Assembly: GCF_022655595.1 (NCBI RefSeq)
Contig: NZ_CP093379.1
Location: forward strand, 1,794,501-1,858,500
Length of the DNA: 64,000 bases
Source of the DNA: Ignatzschineria rhizosphaerae
GTDB taxonomy: Bacteria > Pseudomonadota > Gammaproteobacteria > Cardiobacteriales > Wohlfahrtiimonadaceae
Reading direction: 5' to 3'
The notes under the pieces were generated by a model. It made no database searches. It worked only from the letters and a program-made list of their open reading frames with translations, and had not been told where the DNA came from. Position 1 is the first letter of the stretch. The number at the start of each line of letters is the position of its first letter. A program made the translations under genes and the position numbers. This document shows, one piece after another, positions 1 through 11,017 of the stretch.

Positions 1-1
1 A

Positions 2-793
2 ACAGAACTAGATGTTGCGGATATGCTTCAAAAAGAGCGTTCAGCTAGAGCAAACTTTATTGATTTAAGCTTTGATACGATTGCCGGCTACAACCCAAAT
101 GGTGCTTTGCCGCACTACCGCGCTACTGAAGATGCACATTCTGAAATTAAAGGCGATGGATTACTACTTATTGATTCAGGTGCACAATACCAAAATGGCA
201 CCACCGACATTACGCGTGTGATTCCTATTGGTAGCCCAACAGATGCACAAAAAAGAGATTTTACCCTTGTTTTAAAATCTCTTATTGTCATGAGTGAAAC
301 TATTTTTCCTGCTGATATTCCAATGCCACTCTTAGATGCCATCGCTCGTCGCCCACTTTGGGAGAATCATTTAGATTATGGCCATGGCACAGGTCATGGT
401 GTTGGCTACTTTATGAATGTTCATGAAGGCCCTCAAGTGCTCTCATTTAGAGCCCCCGTATCCGATCAAACAAAAGTAAAAAAAGGGATGATTACCTCCA
501 TCGAACCAGGTCTTTATCGTGAAGGACAATGGGGAATTCGTATCGAAAACTTAGTAGCATCTATGCCCGTTAAAACTCAAAAAGAGCAAGACTTTGGGCA
601 ATACATGTATTTTGAAACGTTAACCCTCTTCCCTATTGATACGCGCCTTATGGATCTTACTCTTTTAGAGGCCAAAGAGATCTCATGGATCAATCAGTAT
701 CATGAGCGTGTTTATCGTGAACTTTCGCCAAAAATCACCGATGATAAAGTACTCACATGGTTAAAAGCGCGTACAGAGGCAATTAAACCTTAG
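2..793 (+). CDS. Xaa-Pro aminopeptidase (M24B family), 3' part
   Basis: The reading frame is open from the left edge, so the N-terminal creatinase-like domain and the true start lie outside the window. What remains is the M24 'pita-bread' catalytic domain. Its five metal ligands are visible: Asp in LLIDSGAQY, Asp in TTDITR, His in GHGTGHGVGY, Glu in SIEPGLY and Glu in RIENL. The family removes N-terminal residues preceding proline, using two Mn or Zn ions in the cytoplasm. The C-terminal tail of about 60 residues after the last ligand resembles the longer XPNPEP1-like members rather than short methionine aminopeptidases. A strong terminator follows. Family assignment is confident; the exact subfamily is not. 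Confidence 0.9.
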   Translation, partial: TELDVADMLQKERSARANFIDLSFDTIAGYNPNGALPHYRATEDAHSEIKGDGLLLIDSGAQYQNGTTDITRVIPIGSPTDAQKRDFTLVLKSLIVMSETIFPADIPMPLLDAIARRPLWENHLDYGHGTGHGVGYFMNVHEGPQVLSFRAPVSDQTKVKKGMITSIEPGLYREGQWGIRIENLVASMPVKTQKEQDFGQYMYFETLTLFPIDTRLMDLTLLEAKEISWINQYHERVYRELSPKITDDKVLTWLKARTEAIKP

Positions 794-830
794 TAAAAAA
801 TAACCTCTCAAAAATATACTAAAAATGGTA

Positions 831-880
831 AAAGCCCTTATGAAGCTCTGGAAATAGAAGAGCTTTGTAAGGGTTTATTT
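831..880 (+). terminator. Rho-independent terminator after the aminopeptidase gene
   Basis: AAGCCCTTA and AAGCTCT on the left arm pair with AGAGCTT and TAAGGGTTT on the right arm, followed by a T-rich tail. It lies 38 bp after the stop codon. The rest of the gap to 1183 is very AT-rich and holds nothing else I can support apart from a possible promoter. Confidence 0.8.
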
Positions 881-1099
881 ATAAAATCACAAAAAATCAG
901 TCTTTCCTCTCATAGAATGAGTATCTTTAAAAATAACAAAATGCCCCAAACATAAACAATACTCAAAATATCAATAACTTGAATATCAAAAATTCTCACT
1001 ATATAAAATCATAGAGCTATTCTTGCTTTATTTATAAATATCCTAAAAAAGTTAAAAATAATAAAATATTATTATATTTAATAAAATAAAACCTTTAAC

Positions 1100-1127
1100 T
1101 TGAAATAAAGATTTAAACAGGTATATT
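1100..1127 (+). promoter_or_regulatory. Possible sigma70 promoter for the small membrane protein
   Basis: TTGAAA and TATATT are separated by 16 bp and lie about 57 bp before the ATG at 1184. The region is very AT-rich, so chance matches are likely. Confidence 0.3.
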
Positions 1128-1183
1128 GCTCACCGATAAAAGAAAATATATCAATTAATATTTATTAAGGATAGTAATTAACT

Positions 1184-1477
1184 ATGACAACAACGACAAC
1201 AACAACTAGCGTTTCTCTTACTAAAAAAAGTGGCTTAATTCCTGCAATCATTGGTTGTATTTCTGGTGTACTAGCTGTTATTACAGTAGGTATAGTCTTT
1301 TTCCCAATTGCGTTAGTTTGCACAATCGCAGGATTTGTTTTAAGCATTAAGACCAAATATGGATTAGCAATTGGTCTTAGTTGCCTTTCGCTCATCTTAA
1401 CTATCGCGGGATTCGCATTTTCACCAACACTCTGGGCTATGCTTGGCTTAGCAACTGGTGCTGGGACGATTGAATAA
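1184..1477 (+). CDS. Small hydrophobic membrane protein, unknown function
   Basis: This 97-residue protein is preceded by an AAGGA ribosome site. It begins with a run of seven threonines, then a short basic stretch, then two to three hydrophobic segments (about residues 17-50 and 56-90) rich in Ile, Val, Gly and Ala. The layout resembles small DUF4190-like bacterial membrane proteins, but I do not recognise a family motif. The gene stands alone: a terminator lies on each side and a candidate promoter lies upstream, so it is probably transcribed by itself. The poly-Thr start is encoded by an ACA/ACG run, which could vary in length. I assign no function. Confidence 0.65.
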   Translation: MTTTTTTTSVSLTKKSGLIPAIIGCISGVLAVITVGIVFFPIALVCTIAGFVLSIKTKYGLAIGLSCLSLILTIAGFAFSPTLWAMLGLATGAGTIE

Positions 1478-1498
1478 ATCTCTCGTAACATATTCGCT

Positions 1499-1537
1499 AA
1501 AAAGCCGGCTTATTGATAAATGAGCCGGCTTTTTACT
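1499..1537 (+). terminator. Bidirectional terminator between convergent genes
   Basis: AAAAGCCGGCT pairs perfectly with AGCCGGCTTTT, with an A run on the left and a T run on the right. It can end transcription of both the plus-strand small membrane protein and the minus-strand gene ending at 1569. Confidence 0.85.
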
Positions 1538-1568
1538 TTAAAGCTACTAGCAATAATTGATCAACAAT

Positions 1569-2003
1569 CTATAGCTTCGCTTTTCTCGCTTCAATTTCAG
1601 CAAACATCTGGTCCACATCTTCTTTAGGAAAATAACCATTAACCGCTAAAACTAATCTTTTCGCGCCTTTTTTCTGAAAGAAAATCATCTTTGCAGTGCC
1701 TTTACCGGTTGCCACGAAAGCTGCCATACCGCTAAGCTCTCTCGTTTCAAACTCTCCATCAGCATAAGCATAACGCTTTTTTCTACCAATCATTGATTTC
1801 ACAACAACCTCTGTTGCCGTTAAAGTCACAGTTGTAATCGAAGCTAAAAAGAAAAATACCCCAAATGCCACAGGAACTATAAGAGGGACTCTAGAGCCGA
1901 TTAAGGCAAAGATAAAAATAATTAAGAAAGTAACAACCAACATAATCACCGCCATGCTTACTTTCACTTTTGCCGGCACTTTATAAACTTTTGTTTGATC
2001 CAT
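1569..2003 (-). CDS. Two-helix membrane protein with PH-like cytoplasmic domain, unknown
   Basis: This 144-residue protein has two closely spaced transmembrane helices (about residues 14-35 and 40-60). A soluble C-terminal domain alternates short beta-strand-like segments and ends in a charged helix. This order resembles bacterial PH-like (bPH) domain proteins, but no diagnostic motif is visible. The start at 2003 has an AAGGAA ribosome site. The terminator of kdsA lies just upstream on the same strand, so the gene either has its own promoter in the short gap or relies on readthrough. Function unknown. Confidence 0.65.
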   Translation of the reverse strand: MDQTKVYKVPAKVKVSMAVIMLVVTFLIIFIFALIGSRVPLIVPVAFGVFFFLASITTVTLTATEVVVKSMIGRKKRYAYADGEFETRELSGMAAFVATGKGTAKMIFFQKKGAKRLVLAVNGYFPKEDVDQMFAEIEARKAKL

Positions 2004-2024
2004 AAATAAATTTCCTTGCAGATA

Positions 2025-2060
2025 TAAAAAAGGTGTGTCATTCGTTAATCACACACCTTC
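2025..2060 (-). terminator. Terminator downstream of kdsA
   Basis: Read on the minus strand, AAGGTGTGT pairs with ACACACCTT around a 12-base loop, followed by six T. It lies about 120 bp beyond the kdsA stop. Confidence 0.8.
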
Positions 2061-2177
2061 AAATTAACTTGTTCGTTGATTATATCTACTTAATAACGTA
2101 ATACCATCGCTTAAATCAATAAACTTCATTATTCATTAACAATAAGATACGGTTTTAAATCAAGACTTTTAAATATC

Positions 2178-3059
<882 letters not shown>

Positions 3060-3283
3060 CTAATATTTCTATCATGCAATCGATAATACGCATAAACTAT
3101 TGCCGCCATTTTACCTAAATAAATCCCGCTTGTATTGCTAGAGACTCTTTTTCTCTTGAAGATTTATGATCTTCTTTATTTACGGACGATTAAGATTATG
3201 CCGAGATTCTTAAATTACTGTAAAATGATCTAGATCTCATAATCGTTCATCTCTTCTTCTCTACTCTTATAAGCGTGCCTACC

Positions 3284-4222
3284 ATGCAGACTTTTAATAC
3301 CGCAGATAACTACAAAAAAGGGGTTTTTCTTACACTCTCTTGCTATATCATCTGGGGTTTTTTCCCAATTTATTGGTATCCTTTAGCAGGAATGGACCCT
3401 CTACAGCTCATGGCACAGAGAATTGGCTGGGCACTCCTTTTTATTGCCATTGTCCTGTGCTTTCGAAAAGATGATCGAACACTACTAAAAGATGCGCTCA
3501 CAAATCGCCGGATCATTATTACCTTTATTGGTTCATCTGCTTTTCTCTTTATGAACTGGTCCATCTATCTTTATGCTATTGGTAGCCATCAAGTATTAGA
3601 AGCAAGCCTTGGCTACTATATCAACCCACTAATTAGCATCTTTCTTGGCATGCTAATCTTCAAAGAAAAGCTCACAAAAGCGCAAGTGATTGCCATTATT
3701 ATCGCAACTTGTGGTATTTTGTGGCTTGCATTTTTAGGGGGAAGAATCCCTTACATCGCCATTTTTTTAGCAATCTCTTTTGGCTTATATGGCGCAATTA
3801 AAAAAGTTGCATCGCTGCCACCGCTTCCTGGTTTATTTTTAGAAACACTCTTTATGTTTCCCTTTACGATTATCTATCTCTCAATCATGCATCATCAAGG
3901 GAACTTAGTATTTAGCGAGTTGCCGCCTCTTGCACTTGTTGTCTTATTACTTTCTGGCGCTGCAACGACAATTCCACTACTTCTTTTTGCAAAAGGTGCG
4001 AAGTATATCCCCCTTTCAATTGTCGGAATTTTACAATATGTCTCTCCGACTCTACAGTTTCTTTCTGGGCTACTAATTTTTGGCGAGAGCTTCTCTTTTG
4101 AAAGATTAATTGGTTTTATGATTGTTTGGGCCTCTGTTGGAATTTATATCGGTAGTGAAATCCATCGCATTCGTAAAAAAAGAAAAATCGCACGCAATCA
4201 AATGCCATCTTCATCTTTATAA
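3284..4222 (+). CDS. rarD: RarD-type EamA-family inner-membrane transporter
   Basis: The protein has ten predicted transmembrane helices in two EamA halves. The RarD-typical opening is present (helix 1 with a YIIWGFFPIY-like segment), as are MNWSIYLYAI and EASLGYYINPL. RarD is a drug/metabolite-superfamily permease linked to chloramphenicol sensitivity; its natural substrate is not established. Neither candidate start has a clear ribosome site: a GTG at 3275 or the ATG at 3284. I favour the ATG. The C-terminus ends in a basic cytoplasmic tail. It is divergent from kdsA and convergent with murJ, so it is probably monocistronic. Confidence 0.88.
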   Translation: MQTFNTADNYKKGVFLTLSCYIIWGFFPIYWYPLAGMDPLQLMAQRIGWALLFIAIVLCFRKDDRTLLKDALTNRRIIITFIGSSAFLFMNWSIYLYAIGSHQVLEASLGYYINPLISIFLGMLIFKEKLTKAQVIAIIIATCGILWLAFLGGRIPYIAIFLAISFGLYGAIKKVASLPPLPGLFLETLFMFPFTIIYLSIMHHQGNLVFSELPPLALVVLLLSGAATTIPLLLFAKGAKYIPLSIVGILQYVSPTLQFLSGLLIFGESFSFERLIGFMIVWASVGIYIGSEIHRIRKKRKIARNQMPSSSL

Positions 4223-4289
4223 ATAGATCATGCCAATAGTTACCTCTTTATCAATATTTTTTACTGATAACCTCACGGAAATAAAACCT

Positions 4290-5840
4290 TTAATCTTTCA
4301 TTCTCACTAAAGGTCCTTTCAACCTTGCTAATGAAAAACCTGATATATGTAGCACACCAAAATAGAGAATAATAGCTGCCACAATAGCCACAATCATCGC
4401 CGGCAATTTAAGAGCCAATGGGCCTTCAAACCAGAAAGTATCGAACTTTTGCATCCAAATTAAAATTAACACAAGTACAATATTTGCCGGAATCAGCGCA
4501 ATCATTCGTCTTGTGATTAACGCTTTAAAGTGGTGAATGTTCATCATCACTAATCCTACGCCTAATAACAGCGCATTCACCCACGCGGCAATTGATGATG
4601 AGAGTGCAAGTCCTGCATGCTGATAAAAACGAACCAATATAAACTGCAAACAGATATTCACCGCAATCGCAACCAAACTAAAATACATCGGTGTTTTGGT
4701 ATTTTGCCGTGCAAAGTAGACCGGCGCTAAGATACGAATAATAAAAAATGCCGGAATGCTCAATGAATACGTGACTAAACTACGCGCAGCCATTAAAACA
4801 TCTGTCTCATAAAATTCCCCTCGCATAAAGAGAATCGCAAGAAGGGGCTCTGCTAAAAACATCAATCCAAGCATTGCCGGAATACCTAAAATCAGCGATA
4901 ACTGAATCCCCCAGTCTATCGTTTTACTAAGATTCTCTGTATCCCCCTTCGTATAAAGCTCAGAAAGCTTAGGCAAAACAACGGTTCCTAGGGCTACCGC
5001 AAAAGTCCCAATTGCAAATTCTACTAAACGATCTGAGTAGTAGAGCCAAGTAATGCTTCCTGTTTCTAAGCGGGAAGCTAATTGGGTATTGATCAAGATA
5101 TTAATCTGACTACTAGAAGAACCAATGATTGCCGGAACCATCAAAAACATTACGCGTTTCACACCAGGGGATGAGAAATTAATTCTCGGCAACATAGTTA
5201 AACCTTGACGCTTTACGGTATAAAACAGTACCAGTAATTGCACCACACCCGCTAGAAATACTGCATATCCTAATGCCAAAATAGGCTCTGTAAAATACCC
5301 ACTAATCCAAGCACCGGCAATTAAAAAGATATTTAACACTATAGGAATTGCCGCAGGAATCGCAAATTGGTTTAAGGCATTGAGAACGCTACTATACATT
5401 GCTGTCATACAGATAAAGAAAAGGTATGGCAACATCAATCGAAGCAGATCTTGGGTGAGCGCAAACTTCGTAGCATCATGCGCAAAGCCAGAGGCAAATA
5501 GCATTACCATTTGTGAGGAAAAAAGCATTCCAAGCACCGTAATCAATAGTAATATTAAGCCTAATGTCCCACTAACTTCTGCTAAAAAAAGCTTAAGATC
5601 CTCTTTGGTTTTTTCTAAACGATATTCACTAAAAACAGGGACAAAAGCTTGGTTAAAAGCCCCTTCTCCAAAAAAACGACGAAATAGATTAGGAATCCTA
5701 AATGCGACGCTAAAAGCATCCATTGCAGCGCCGGCGCCAAAGATACTTGCAAAAATAATATCTCGGAGCAACCCCATAATTCTTGAGAGAAAAGTAAAAC
5801 CGCTCACTGTAAAGAGTGAGCTAAAGAGTGATGACTTCAT
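4290..5840 (-). CDS. murJ: Lipid II flippase MurJ
   Basis: MurJ flips lipid II across the inner membrane for peptidoglycan synthesis. The sequence has about 14 hydrophobic helices and the MATE/MVF-type N-terminus. Conserved segments include SRIMGLLRD, DAFSVAFRIPNLFRR and FGEGAFNQAFVP, which carry the arginines and aspartate needed by the family. Length (516 aa) is normal. I take the ATG at 5840, which has AAGGAAT at proper spacing, rather than the upstream in-frame codon at 5858. It lies downstream of ihfA, separated by a terminator. Confidence 0.95.
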   Translation of the reverse strand: MKSSLFSSLFTVSGFTFLSRIMGLLRDIIFASIFGAGAAMDAFSVAFRIPNLFRRFFGEGAFNQAFVPVFSEYRLEKTKEDLKLFLAEVSGTLGLILLLITVLGMLFSSQMVMLFASGFAHDATKFALTQDLLRLMLPYLFFICMTAMYSSVLNALNQFAIPAAIPIVLNIFLIAGAWISGYFTEPILALGYAVFLAGVVQLLVLFYTVKRQGLTMLPRINFSSPGVKRVMFLMVPAIIGSSSSQINILINTQLASRLETGSITWLYYSDRLVEFAIGTFAVALGTVVLPKLSELYTKGDTENLSKTIDWGIQLSLILGIPAMLGLMFLAEPLLAILFMRGEFYETDVLMAARSLVTYSLSIPAFFIIRILAPVYFARQNTKTPMYFSLVAIAVNICLQFILVRFYQHAGLALSSSIAAWVNALLLGVGLVMMNIHHFKALITRRMIALIPANIVLVLILIWMQKFDTFWFEGPLALKLPAMIVAIVAAIILYFGVLHISGFSLARLKGPLVRMKD

Positions 5841-5899
5841 AGATTCCTTCGAGATCAATTTCCAACTTTGTTGATTATACTCTGTTATCCCTTAAACAT

Positions 5900-5929
5900 A
5901 AAAAAACCCCGCAAAATGCGGGGTTTTAA
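5900..5929 (-). terminator. Terminator of the thrS-ihfA operon
   Basis: On the minus strand AACCCCGC pairs with GCGGGGTT around a short AT loop, then a run of T. It ends the translation operon just after ihfA and before murJ. Confidence 0.9.
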
Positions 5930-5964
5930 CTTTATATATTTCTGAAATCAAATGCTTAGCAAAA

Positions 5965-6270
5965 TTATTTCTCTGCTGTTTCACTTAATTCGTTCATACT
6001 TAATCGCAAGTTCTGACCAATGCGAAAAGTCACAACACGACGTGCACTAATTGGAATCTCTTCCCCAGTTTTTGGGTTTCTACCTGGACGTTCTGATTTA
6101 TCACGTAATTCAAAACTTCCAAAACCAGATAACTTAACCGCTCTTCCGGATGCTAATGCATCGCTAATTTCTCCAAAGAAATCTTCAACGAACTGTTTCG
6201 TATCTTCGCGTGAAATATTAGTGCTGTGATACAAATTTTCTGTAATTGCAGCTTTCGTTAAAGTAGACAT
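5965..6270 (-). CDS. ihfA: Integration host factor subunit alpha
   Basis: This 101-residue member of the HU/IHF family has the signature [10 protein letters not shown] in the DNA-binding arm and the [10 protein letters not shown] strand. IHF alpha pairs with IHF beta (not in the window) to bend DNA at specific sites. An AAAGGAG ribosome site precedes the ATG. Its place right after pheT is the same as in Escherichia coli, where pheST and ihfA are co-transcribed. The terminator at 5900 follows it. Confidence 0.96.
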   Translation of the reverse strand: MSTLTKAAITENLYHSTNISREDTKQFVEDFFGEISDALASGRAVKLSGFGSFELRDKSERPGRNPKTGEEIPISARRVVTFRIGQNLRLSMNELSETAEK

Positions 6271-6309
6271 GTGTAACTCCTTTACATATTTATGACTATT
6301 TTCAATGCT

Positions 6310-8694
6310 TTATTGGCGCAGTGAAACTCCGGCAACCCCTAGATCTGCTAGAATTTCCTCTACAATGGTGTCAACATCCACATCCTTAAGGCTCTCCTCG
6401 CGGTTTTGGAATGTTAAACTAAATGCCATATTTTTAGATGTTGTTTCTGCCTTATCCGTTTTCGGTACATAAATATCAAATAAATTTACATGAGTCAGGT
6501 ATTTGCGAGGTTTTGACTGCCCTTTCATCACATCAATGACCATTTGGGTTGTCACCTCAGGTGGAACAACTAGCGCAAGATCTCGTTTAGAAACCGGGAA
6601 GCGTGAAAGTTCTTTAAACTTCGGAGTTTCTGATTGTGCTAAAAGTTCATAATTTAGCTCAAACACAAACACATCTCTTCCTAAATCAAGCGCTTTAATC
6701 ACACTTGGATGTAATTTTCCTAAATAACCAACGACCTCACCACTTTCTAATTGAATATCTGCACTTTGTCCCGGATGAAGAATCTCACGCTTAGAAGGAA
6801 CAAATCGGAAATCATCTCTTCCTGTTCTTTTTAAGAGCGCTTCAACATCACCTTTTAAATCAAAGAAGTCAGCCGCACGAGCATCAACACCCCATTGTAA
6901 CGGCGCTGCCGTACCGCAAATTGCTCCTGCGATATGAAGCTCTTGTACAACGTTTTCTAGTGTGCCGTTATAAGTACGACCTGACTCAAAAAACCTTAAT
7001 CGAGTTTGTTGGCGCTTTAGATTGTGATCCATTGCCCCTAATACTCCTGGTAAAAGCGTTGTTCTCATCACAGAGAGATCACTTGAAATTGGATTTTTCA
7101 ACGCAATCGCCGTCTTATTAGGATCTAAAATCGCCTGCCAAGCTGGACTAATGAAGCTCATCTCAATCACTTCATGGAAACCACGACCGACTAAAATATT
7201 CTTAAAGTCTGCCAAAGTCACCTTTGATTCTGGAACTTTTGTCATCAGAATCTGAGAGACCATCTCAAATGAGACAGGAACATTATCATAACCATTTAAA
7301 CGGGCAACCTCTTCAATGAAGTCTTCTTCAATTTGAAGGTCGAACCGATAAGATGGTGGAATCACAACAAGGTAATCATCGTGAATTTCTGTCACATTCC
7401 CGATGCGATTCACAAATGTATTTATATCATATTTTGTAAATTGTTGTCCAATTATTTGATTTATTTTATAAAATCTTACTTTTACAGGCTCACGTTTTGG
7501 TAACAAATTCACATCAAGCGCTTGTGAGACTTCACCTGCTTTACCACCTGCGTACTTTTGTATAAGGGCAGTTGCATAATCCATTGCTTTCTCAGCTAGC
7601 TCAAAATCAACCCCACGCTCAAAACGGTGAGATGAATCTGTATGTAACCCATAATTACGTGCTTTACCCGCAATTGTAATAGGATTAAACCATGCTGATT
7701 CTAAAAAGATTGTCGTTGTTGCATCATCACAGGCACTCTCTTCTCCACCCATAATTCCTGCCATTGCCAATACTTTTTGGTGATCTGCAATAACTAATGT
7801 GTCACTTTTTAAAGTCACAACATCTTCATTAATTAATTTTAACTTTTCACCATCTTTCGCGCGGCGAACCGTAATATCACCCTCTACTTTTGTGAAATCA
7901 AACGCATGGAGCGGCTGACCTAACTCTAAAAGCACAAGATTCGTTATATCCACTAATACGCCATGAGGACGAATACCACTACGGCGAAGGCGCTCTCGCA
8001 TCCAAAGTGGCGATTCTGCAGCTGGATTAACGCCTTCAATAACACGCCCTAAATACTTTGGACAATCTGCGCTATCTTCAATCGTGATCGCTTTTGTTAA
8101 TGCGCTCTCAACCTTAATTTCAGGGCGCTCAACAGAATCAACTGCTTGACCTGTAATCGCGGCTAAATCACGTGCAACGCCTAAAATACTCAAGCAATCA
8201 CCACGGTTTGGCGTTAAATCAATCTCAACAATTTCATCATCAAGATCTAGTAGCTCTCTAAAATCAGCGCCAACCTCTAAATCTTCATCTAAAATCATTA
8301 ACCCTGAAGCATCCTCATTAATCCCTAATTCTTTAGCAGAACAGAGCATTCCTGAAGATGCAACGCCACGAAGTTTTGCATCTTTAATTTTAAAATCGCC
8401 TGGCAACACGGCCCCCACCAATGCTGTAGGAACTTTAATTCCCACTTCAACATTAGGCGCACCACAAACGATTTGCACTAAAGCATCTTGCCCAACATCT
8501 ACCTGCGCTACACGCAAACGATCAGCATCAGGGTGTTGCACGAGCTCAACAACCTTCCCCACAACAACACCATTAAATTTAGGCGCTGCTAATTCAATAC
8601 CCTCGACTTCTAAACCTGCCATCGTTAAACGATCAGAAAGATCTTCTGGAATGGTATCAATCCACTCTTTTAACCAAGAAACTGAAATTTTCAT
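6310..8694 (-). CDS. pheT: Phenylalanyl-tRNA synthetase beta subunit
   Basis: PheT forms the alpha2-beta2 enzyme with PheS that charges tRNA-Phe. Domains run in the normal order: an N-terminal tRNA-binding EMAP-like domain (about residues 40-150, with HPDADRLRVAQVDVG), B3/B4 editing region, B5 domain, catalytic-like core, and a C-terminal ferredoxin-like anticodon-binding domain ending near residue 793. At 794 residues the length is typical. The ATG is 26 bp after the pheS stop, and the gene is followed by ihfA. Confidence 0.96.
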   Translation of the reverse strand: MKISVSWLKEWIDTIPEDLSDRLTMAGLEVEGIELAAPKFNGVVVGKVVELVQHPDADRLRVAQVDVGQDALVQIVCGAPNVEVGIKVPTALVGAVLPGDFKIKDAKLRGVASSGMLCSAKELGINEDASGLMILDEDLEVGADFRELLDLDDEIVEIDLTPNRGDCLSILGVARDLAAITGQAVDSVERPEIKVESALTKAITIEDSADCPKYLGRVIEGVNPAAESPLWMRERLRRSGIRPHGVLVDITNLVLLELGQPLHAFDFTKVEGDITVRRAKDGEKLKLINEDVVTLKSDTLVIADHQKVLAMAGIMGGEESACDDATTTIFLESAWFNPITIAGKARNYGLHTDSSHRFERGVDFELAEKAMDYATALIQKYAGGKAGEVSQALDVNLLPKREPVKVRFYKINQIIGQQFTKYDINTFVNRIGNVTEIHDDYLVVIPPSYRFDLQIEEDFIEEVARLNGYDNVPVSFEMVSQILMTKVPESKVTLADFKNILVGRGFHEVIEMSFISPAWQAILDPNKTAIALKNPISSDLSVMRTTLLPGVLGAMDHNLKRQQTRLRFFESGRTYNGTLENVVQELHIAGAICGTAAPLQWGVDARAADFFDLKGDVEALLKRTGRDDFRFVPSKREILHPGQSADIQLESGEVVGYLGKLHPSVIKALDLGRDVFVFELNYELLAQSETPKFKELSRFPVSKRDLALVVPPEVTTQMVIDVMKGQSKPRKYLTHVNLFDIYVPKTDKAETTSKNMAFSLTFQNREESLKDVDVDTIVEEILADLGVAGVSLRQ

Positions 8695-8720
8695 AATATT
8701 CTCTTACCCAGTATTTGTGT

Positions 8721-9746
<1,026 letters not shown>

Positions 9747-9765
9747 CTACATATCATTTTTAAAT

Positions 9766-9807
9766 AAAAAAAAGGAAAAGTGCCTAAATAGCCGCTTTTC
9801 CTTTTTG
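9766..9807 (-). terminator. Terminator or attenuator in front of pheS
   Basis: Read on the minus strand, AAAAGGAAAAG pairs with CTTTTCCTTTT, followed by eight T. It lies between rplT and pheS, 32 bp before the pheS start. In Escherichia coli pheST is controlled by attenuation at a comparable place. No Phe-rich leader peptide precedes the hairpin here, so simple partial termination is an equally good reading. Confidence 0.75.
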
Positions 9808-9823
9808 TTTGAACTCTCATAAA

Positions 9824-9850
9824 TTAATCATTATCTTTGATAATGATTAA
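9824..9850 (-). promoter_or_regulatory. Perfect 12-bp inverted repeat in the rplT-pheS gap
   Basis: TTAATCATTATC and GATAATGATTAA flank a three-base loop, starting 18 bp after the rplT stop. It could protect the 3' end of the ribosomal-protein mRNA, or act with the following terminator as a two-hairpin switch. The arms resemble Fur hexamers, but a three-base loop between perfect arms fits an RNA hairpin better. Confidence 0.55.
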
Positions 9851-9867
9851 CTGAGAAAATTTTGTAC

Positions 9868-10224
9868 TTATGCTAATGCTGATTTAGCACGTTCTGCTAA
9901 TGCACCAAACGCATTAATATCATGAACTGCCATATCTGCAAGCACTTTACGGTCAATTTGGATCTCGGCTTTTTTCAAACCGTTGATAAATCGGCTGTAA
10001 GAGAGACCAAACTCACGTGCAGCTGCATTGATACGAACGATCCAAAGAGAACGGAAGTCTCTTTTACGTTGACGACGGTCACGATACGCGTATTGACCTG
10101 CTTTATAAACCGCTTGGGTTGCAGTACGGATTGAGCGTGAACGCGCGCCGTAATAACCTTTAGCTTTCTTTAAGATTTTTTTGTGACGTGCTTTAGTGAT
10201 CGTCCCACGTTTTACTCTTGCCAT
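9868..10224 (-). CDS. rplT: Ribosomal protein bL20
   Basis: This 118-residue protein of the large subunit has the usual bL20 start (MARVKRG), basic N-terminal arm, [12 protein letters not shown] segment and globular C-terminus. In Escherichia coli L20 also represses translation of rpmI and rplT by binding the operon mRNA. Conservation of infC-rpmI-rplT order makes similar control plausible here, though no L20 site could be read with confidence. Confidence 0.97.
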   Translation of the reverse strand: MARVKRGTITKARHKKILKKAKGYYGARSRSIRTATQAVYKAGQYAYRDRRQRKRDFRSLWIVRINAAAREFGLSYSRFINGLKKAEIQIDRKVLADMAVHDINAFGALAERAKSALA

Positions 10225-10247
10225 TTTCTATATTCTCCTAGCTAATA

Positions 10248-10445
10248 CTATGCGTTTGGTAATAATTGCGCGACTTGTTTGTGATCTGCTTTAGAAATCA
10301 CAGCCTCACCACGAAGATGTCTTTTACGCTTAGTTGATTTTTTAGTAAGGATATGGCTACGGAATGCACATTGGCGCTTGAAGCTACCACTTGCATTTTT
10401 GCGGAAACGCTTTTTAGCGCCGCTATGTGTTTTTAATTTTGGCAT
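10248..10445 (-). CDS. rpmI: Ribosomal protein bL35
   Basis: This short basic 65-residue protein has the bL35 signature ([14 protein letters not shown]) and the terminal LPNA-type tail. It lies between infC (41 bp upstream) and rplT (23 bp downstream), the conserved order. The short infC-rpmI gap leaves little room for the long pseudoknot operator described in Escherichia coli, unless infC coding sequence contributes. Confidence 0.97.
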   Translation of the reverse strand: MPKLKTHSGAKKRFRKNASGSFKRQCAFRSHILTKKSTKRKRHLRGEAVISKADHKQVAQLLPNA

Positions 10446-10486
10446 TTTAATCCACTCGCATTTCTAATTTAAATTAAATAATTAAT

Positions 10487-11017
10487 CTACTCTTTTGTTA
10501 CAGTCTTCAAAGGAGCGAGAACCATCGTCATTTGACGACCTTCTACTTTTGGACGCTGTTCAACAACGCCATACTCTTTTAAATCCTGCTCTACACGAAG
10601 AAGTAGATCCATCCCGAGATCTTGGTGAGCCATTTCACGTCCTCTAAAACGAAGCGTTACTTTGCCTTTATCACCATCTTTTAAGAAACGTATCAGGTTG
10701 CGTAGTTTTACCTGATAATCCCCCTCATCCGTTGCCGGACGAAATTTGATCTCTTTCACTTGAACTTGTTTTTGTTTCTTCTTAGCTTCATCAGCCTTTT
10801 TACGTTGTTCATAACGGAATTTTCCGTAATTCATGATACGACATACAGGCGGCTTTGCTGTTGGAGAAACTTCCACTAAGTCAAGCGAGTCATTGTATGC
10901 TAATTCTAACGCTTCATCAAGAGGAACAACACCTTTTTGTTCCCCATCCGCTAAAATTAAACGCACTTCTTTCACCGAAATCTTCTCGTTAATTCGATGT
11001 TCATATTGATTACTAAT
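10487..11017 (-). CDS. infC: Translation initiation factor IF-3 with AUU start
   Basis: IF-3 binds the 30S subunit and checks initiator tRNA and start codon. The protein shows the IF3 core: [27 protein letters not shown] and FRGREMAHQ. The first ordinary start codon in frame is a GTG at 10975. Homology continues upstream of it, since EHRINEKI matches the N-terminal RINxxI region of Escherichia coli IF-3. The frame leads to an ATT at 11017, eight bases after AGGAG. An AUU start gives 176 residues, matching family length, and is the known hallmark of IF-3 autoregulation in gammaproteobacteria. The other ATT, at 11023, is too close to the ribosome site. Confidence 0.92.
   Translation of the reverse strand: MSNQYEHRINEKISVKEVRLILADGEQKGVVPLDEALELAYNDSLDLVEVSPTAKPPVCRIMNYGKFRYEQRKKADEAKKKQKQVQVKEIKFRPATDEGDYQVKLRNLIRFLKDGDKGKVTLRFRGREMAHQDLGMDLLLRVEQDLKEYGVVEQRPKVEGRQMTMVLAPLKTVTKE

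Noticed and set aside
21-793. The ATG at position 23 as the true start of the aminopeptidase
   Set aside because: The frame is open to the window edge, and the M24 domain needs an upstream N-terminal domain, so this is an internal methionine.
5380-5874. A 164-codon plus-strand frame antisense to murJ
   Set aside because: murJ on the other strand has full homology and codon structure; the antisense frame is rich in Ser, Lys and Pro without family features.
9766-9822. A phenylalanine leader peptide for pheST attenuation
   Set aside because: The small frame has its Phe codons only in and after the terminator's right arm and T run, so they arise from the T-rich terminator and cannot control its folding.
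9824-9850. Fur-binding site in the rplT-pheS gap
   Set aside because: The arms contain GATAAT-like hexamers, but the perfect 12-bp arms with a three-base loop downstream of a ribosomal gene fit an RNA hairpin better.
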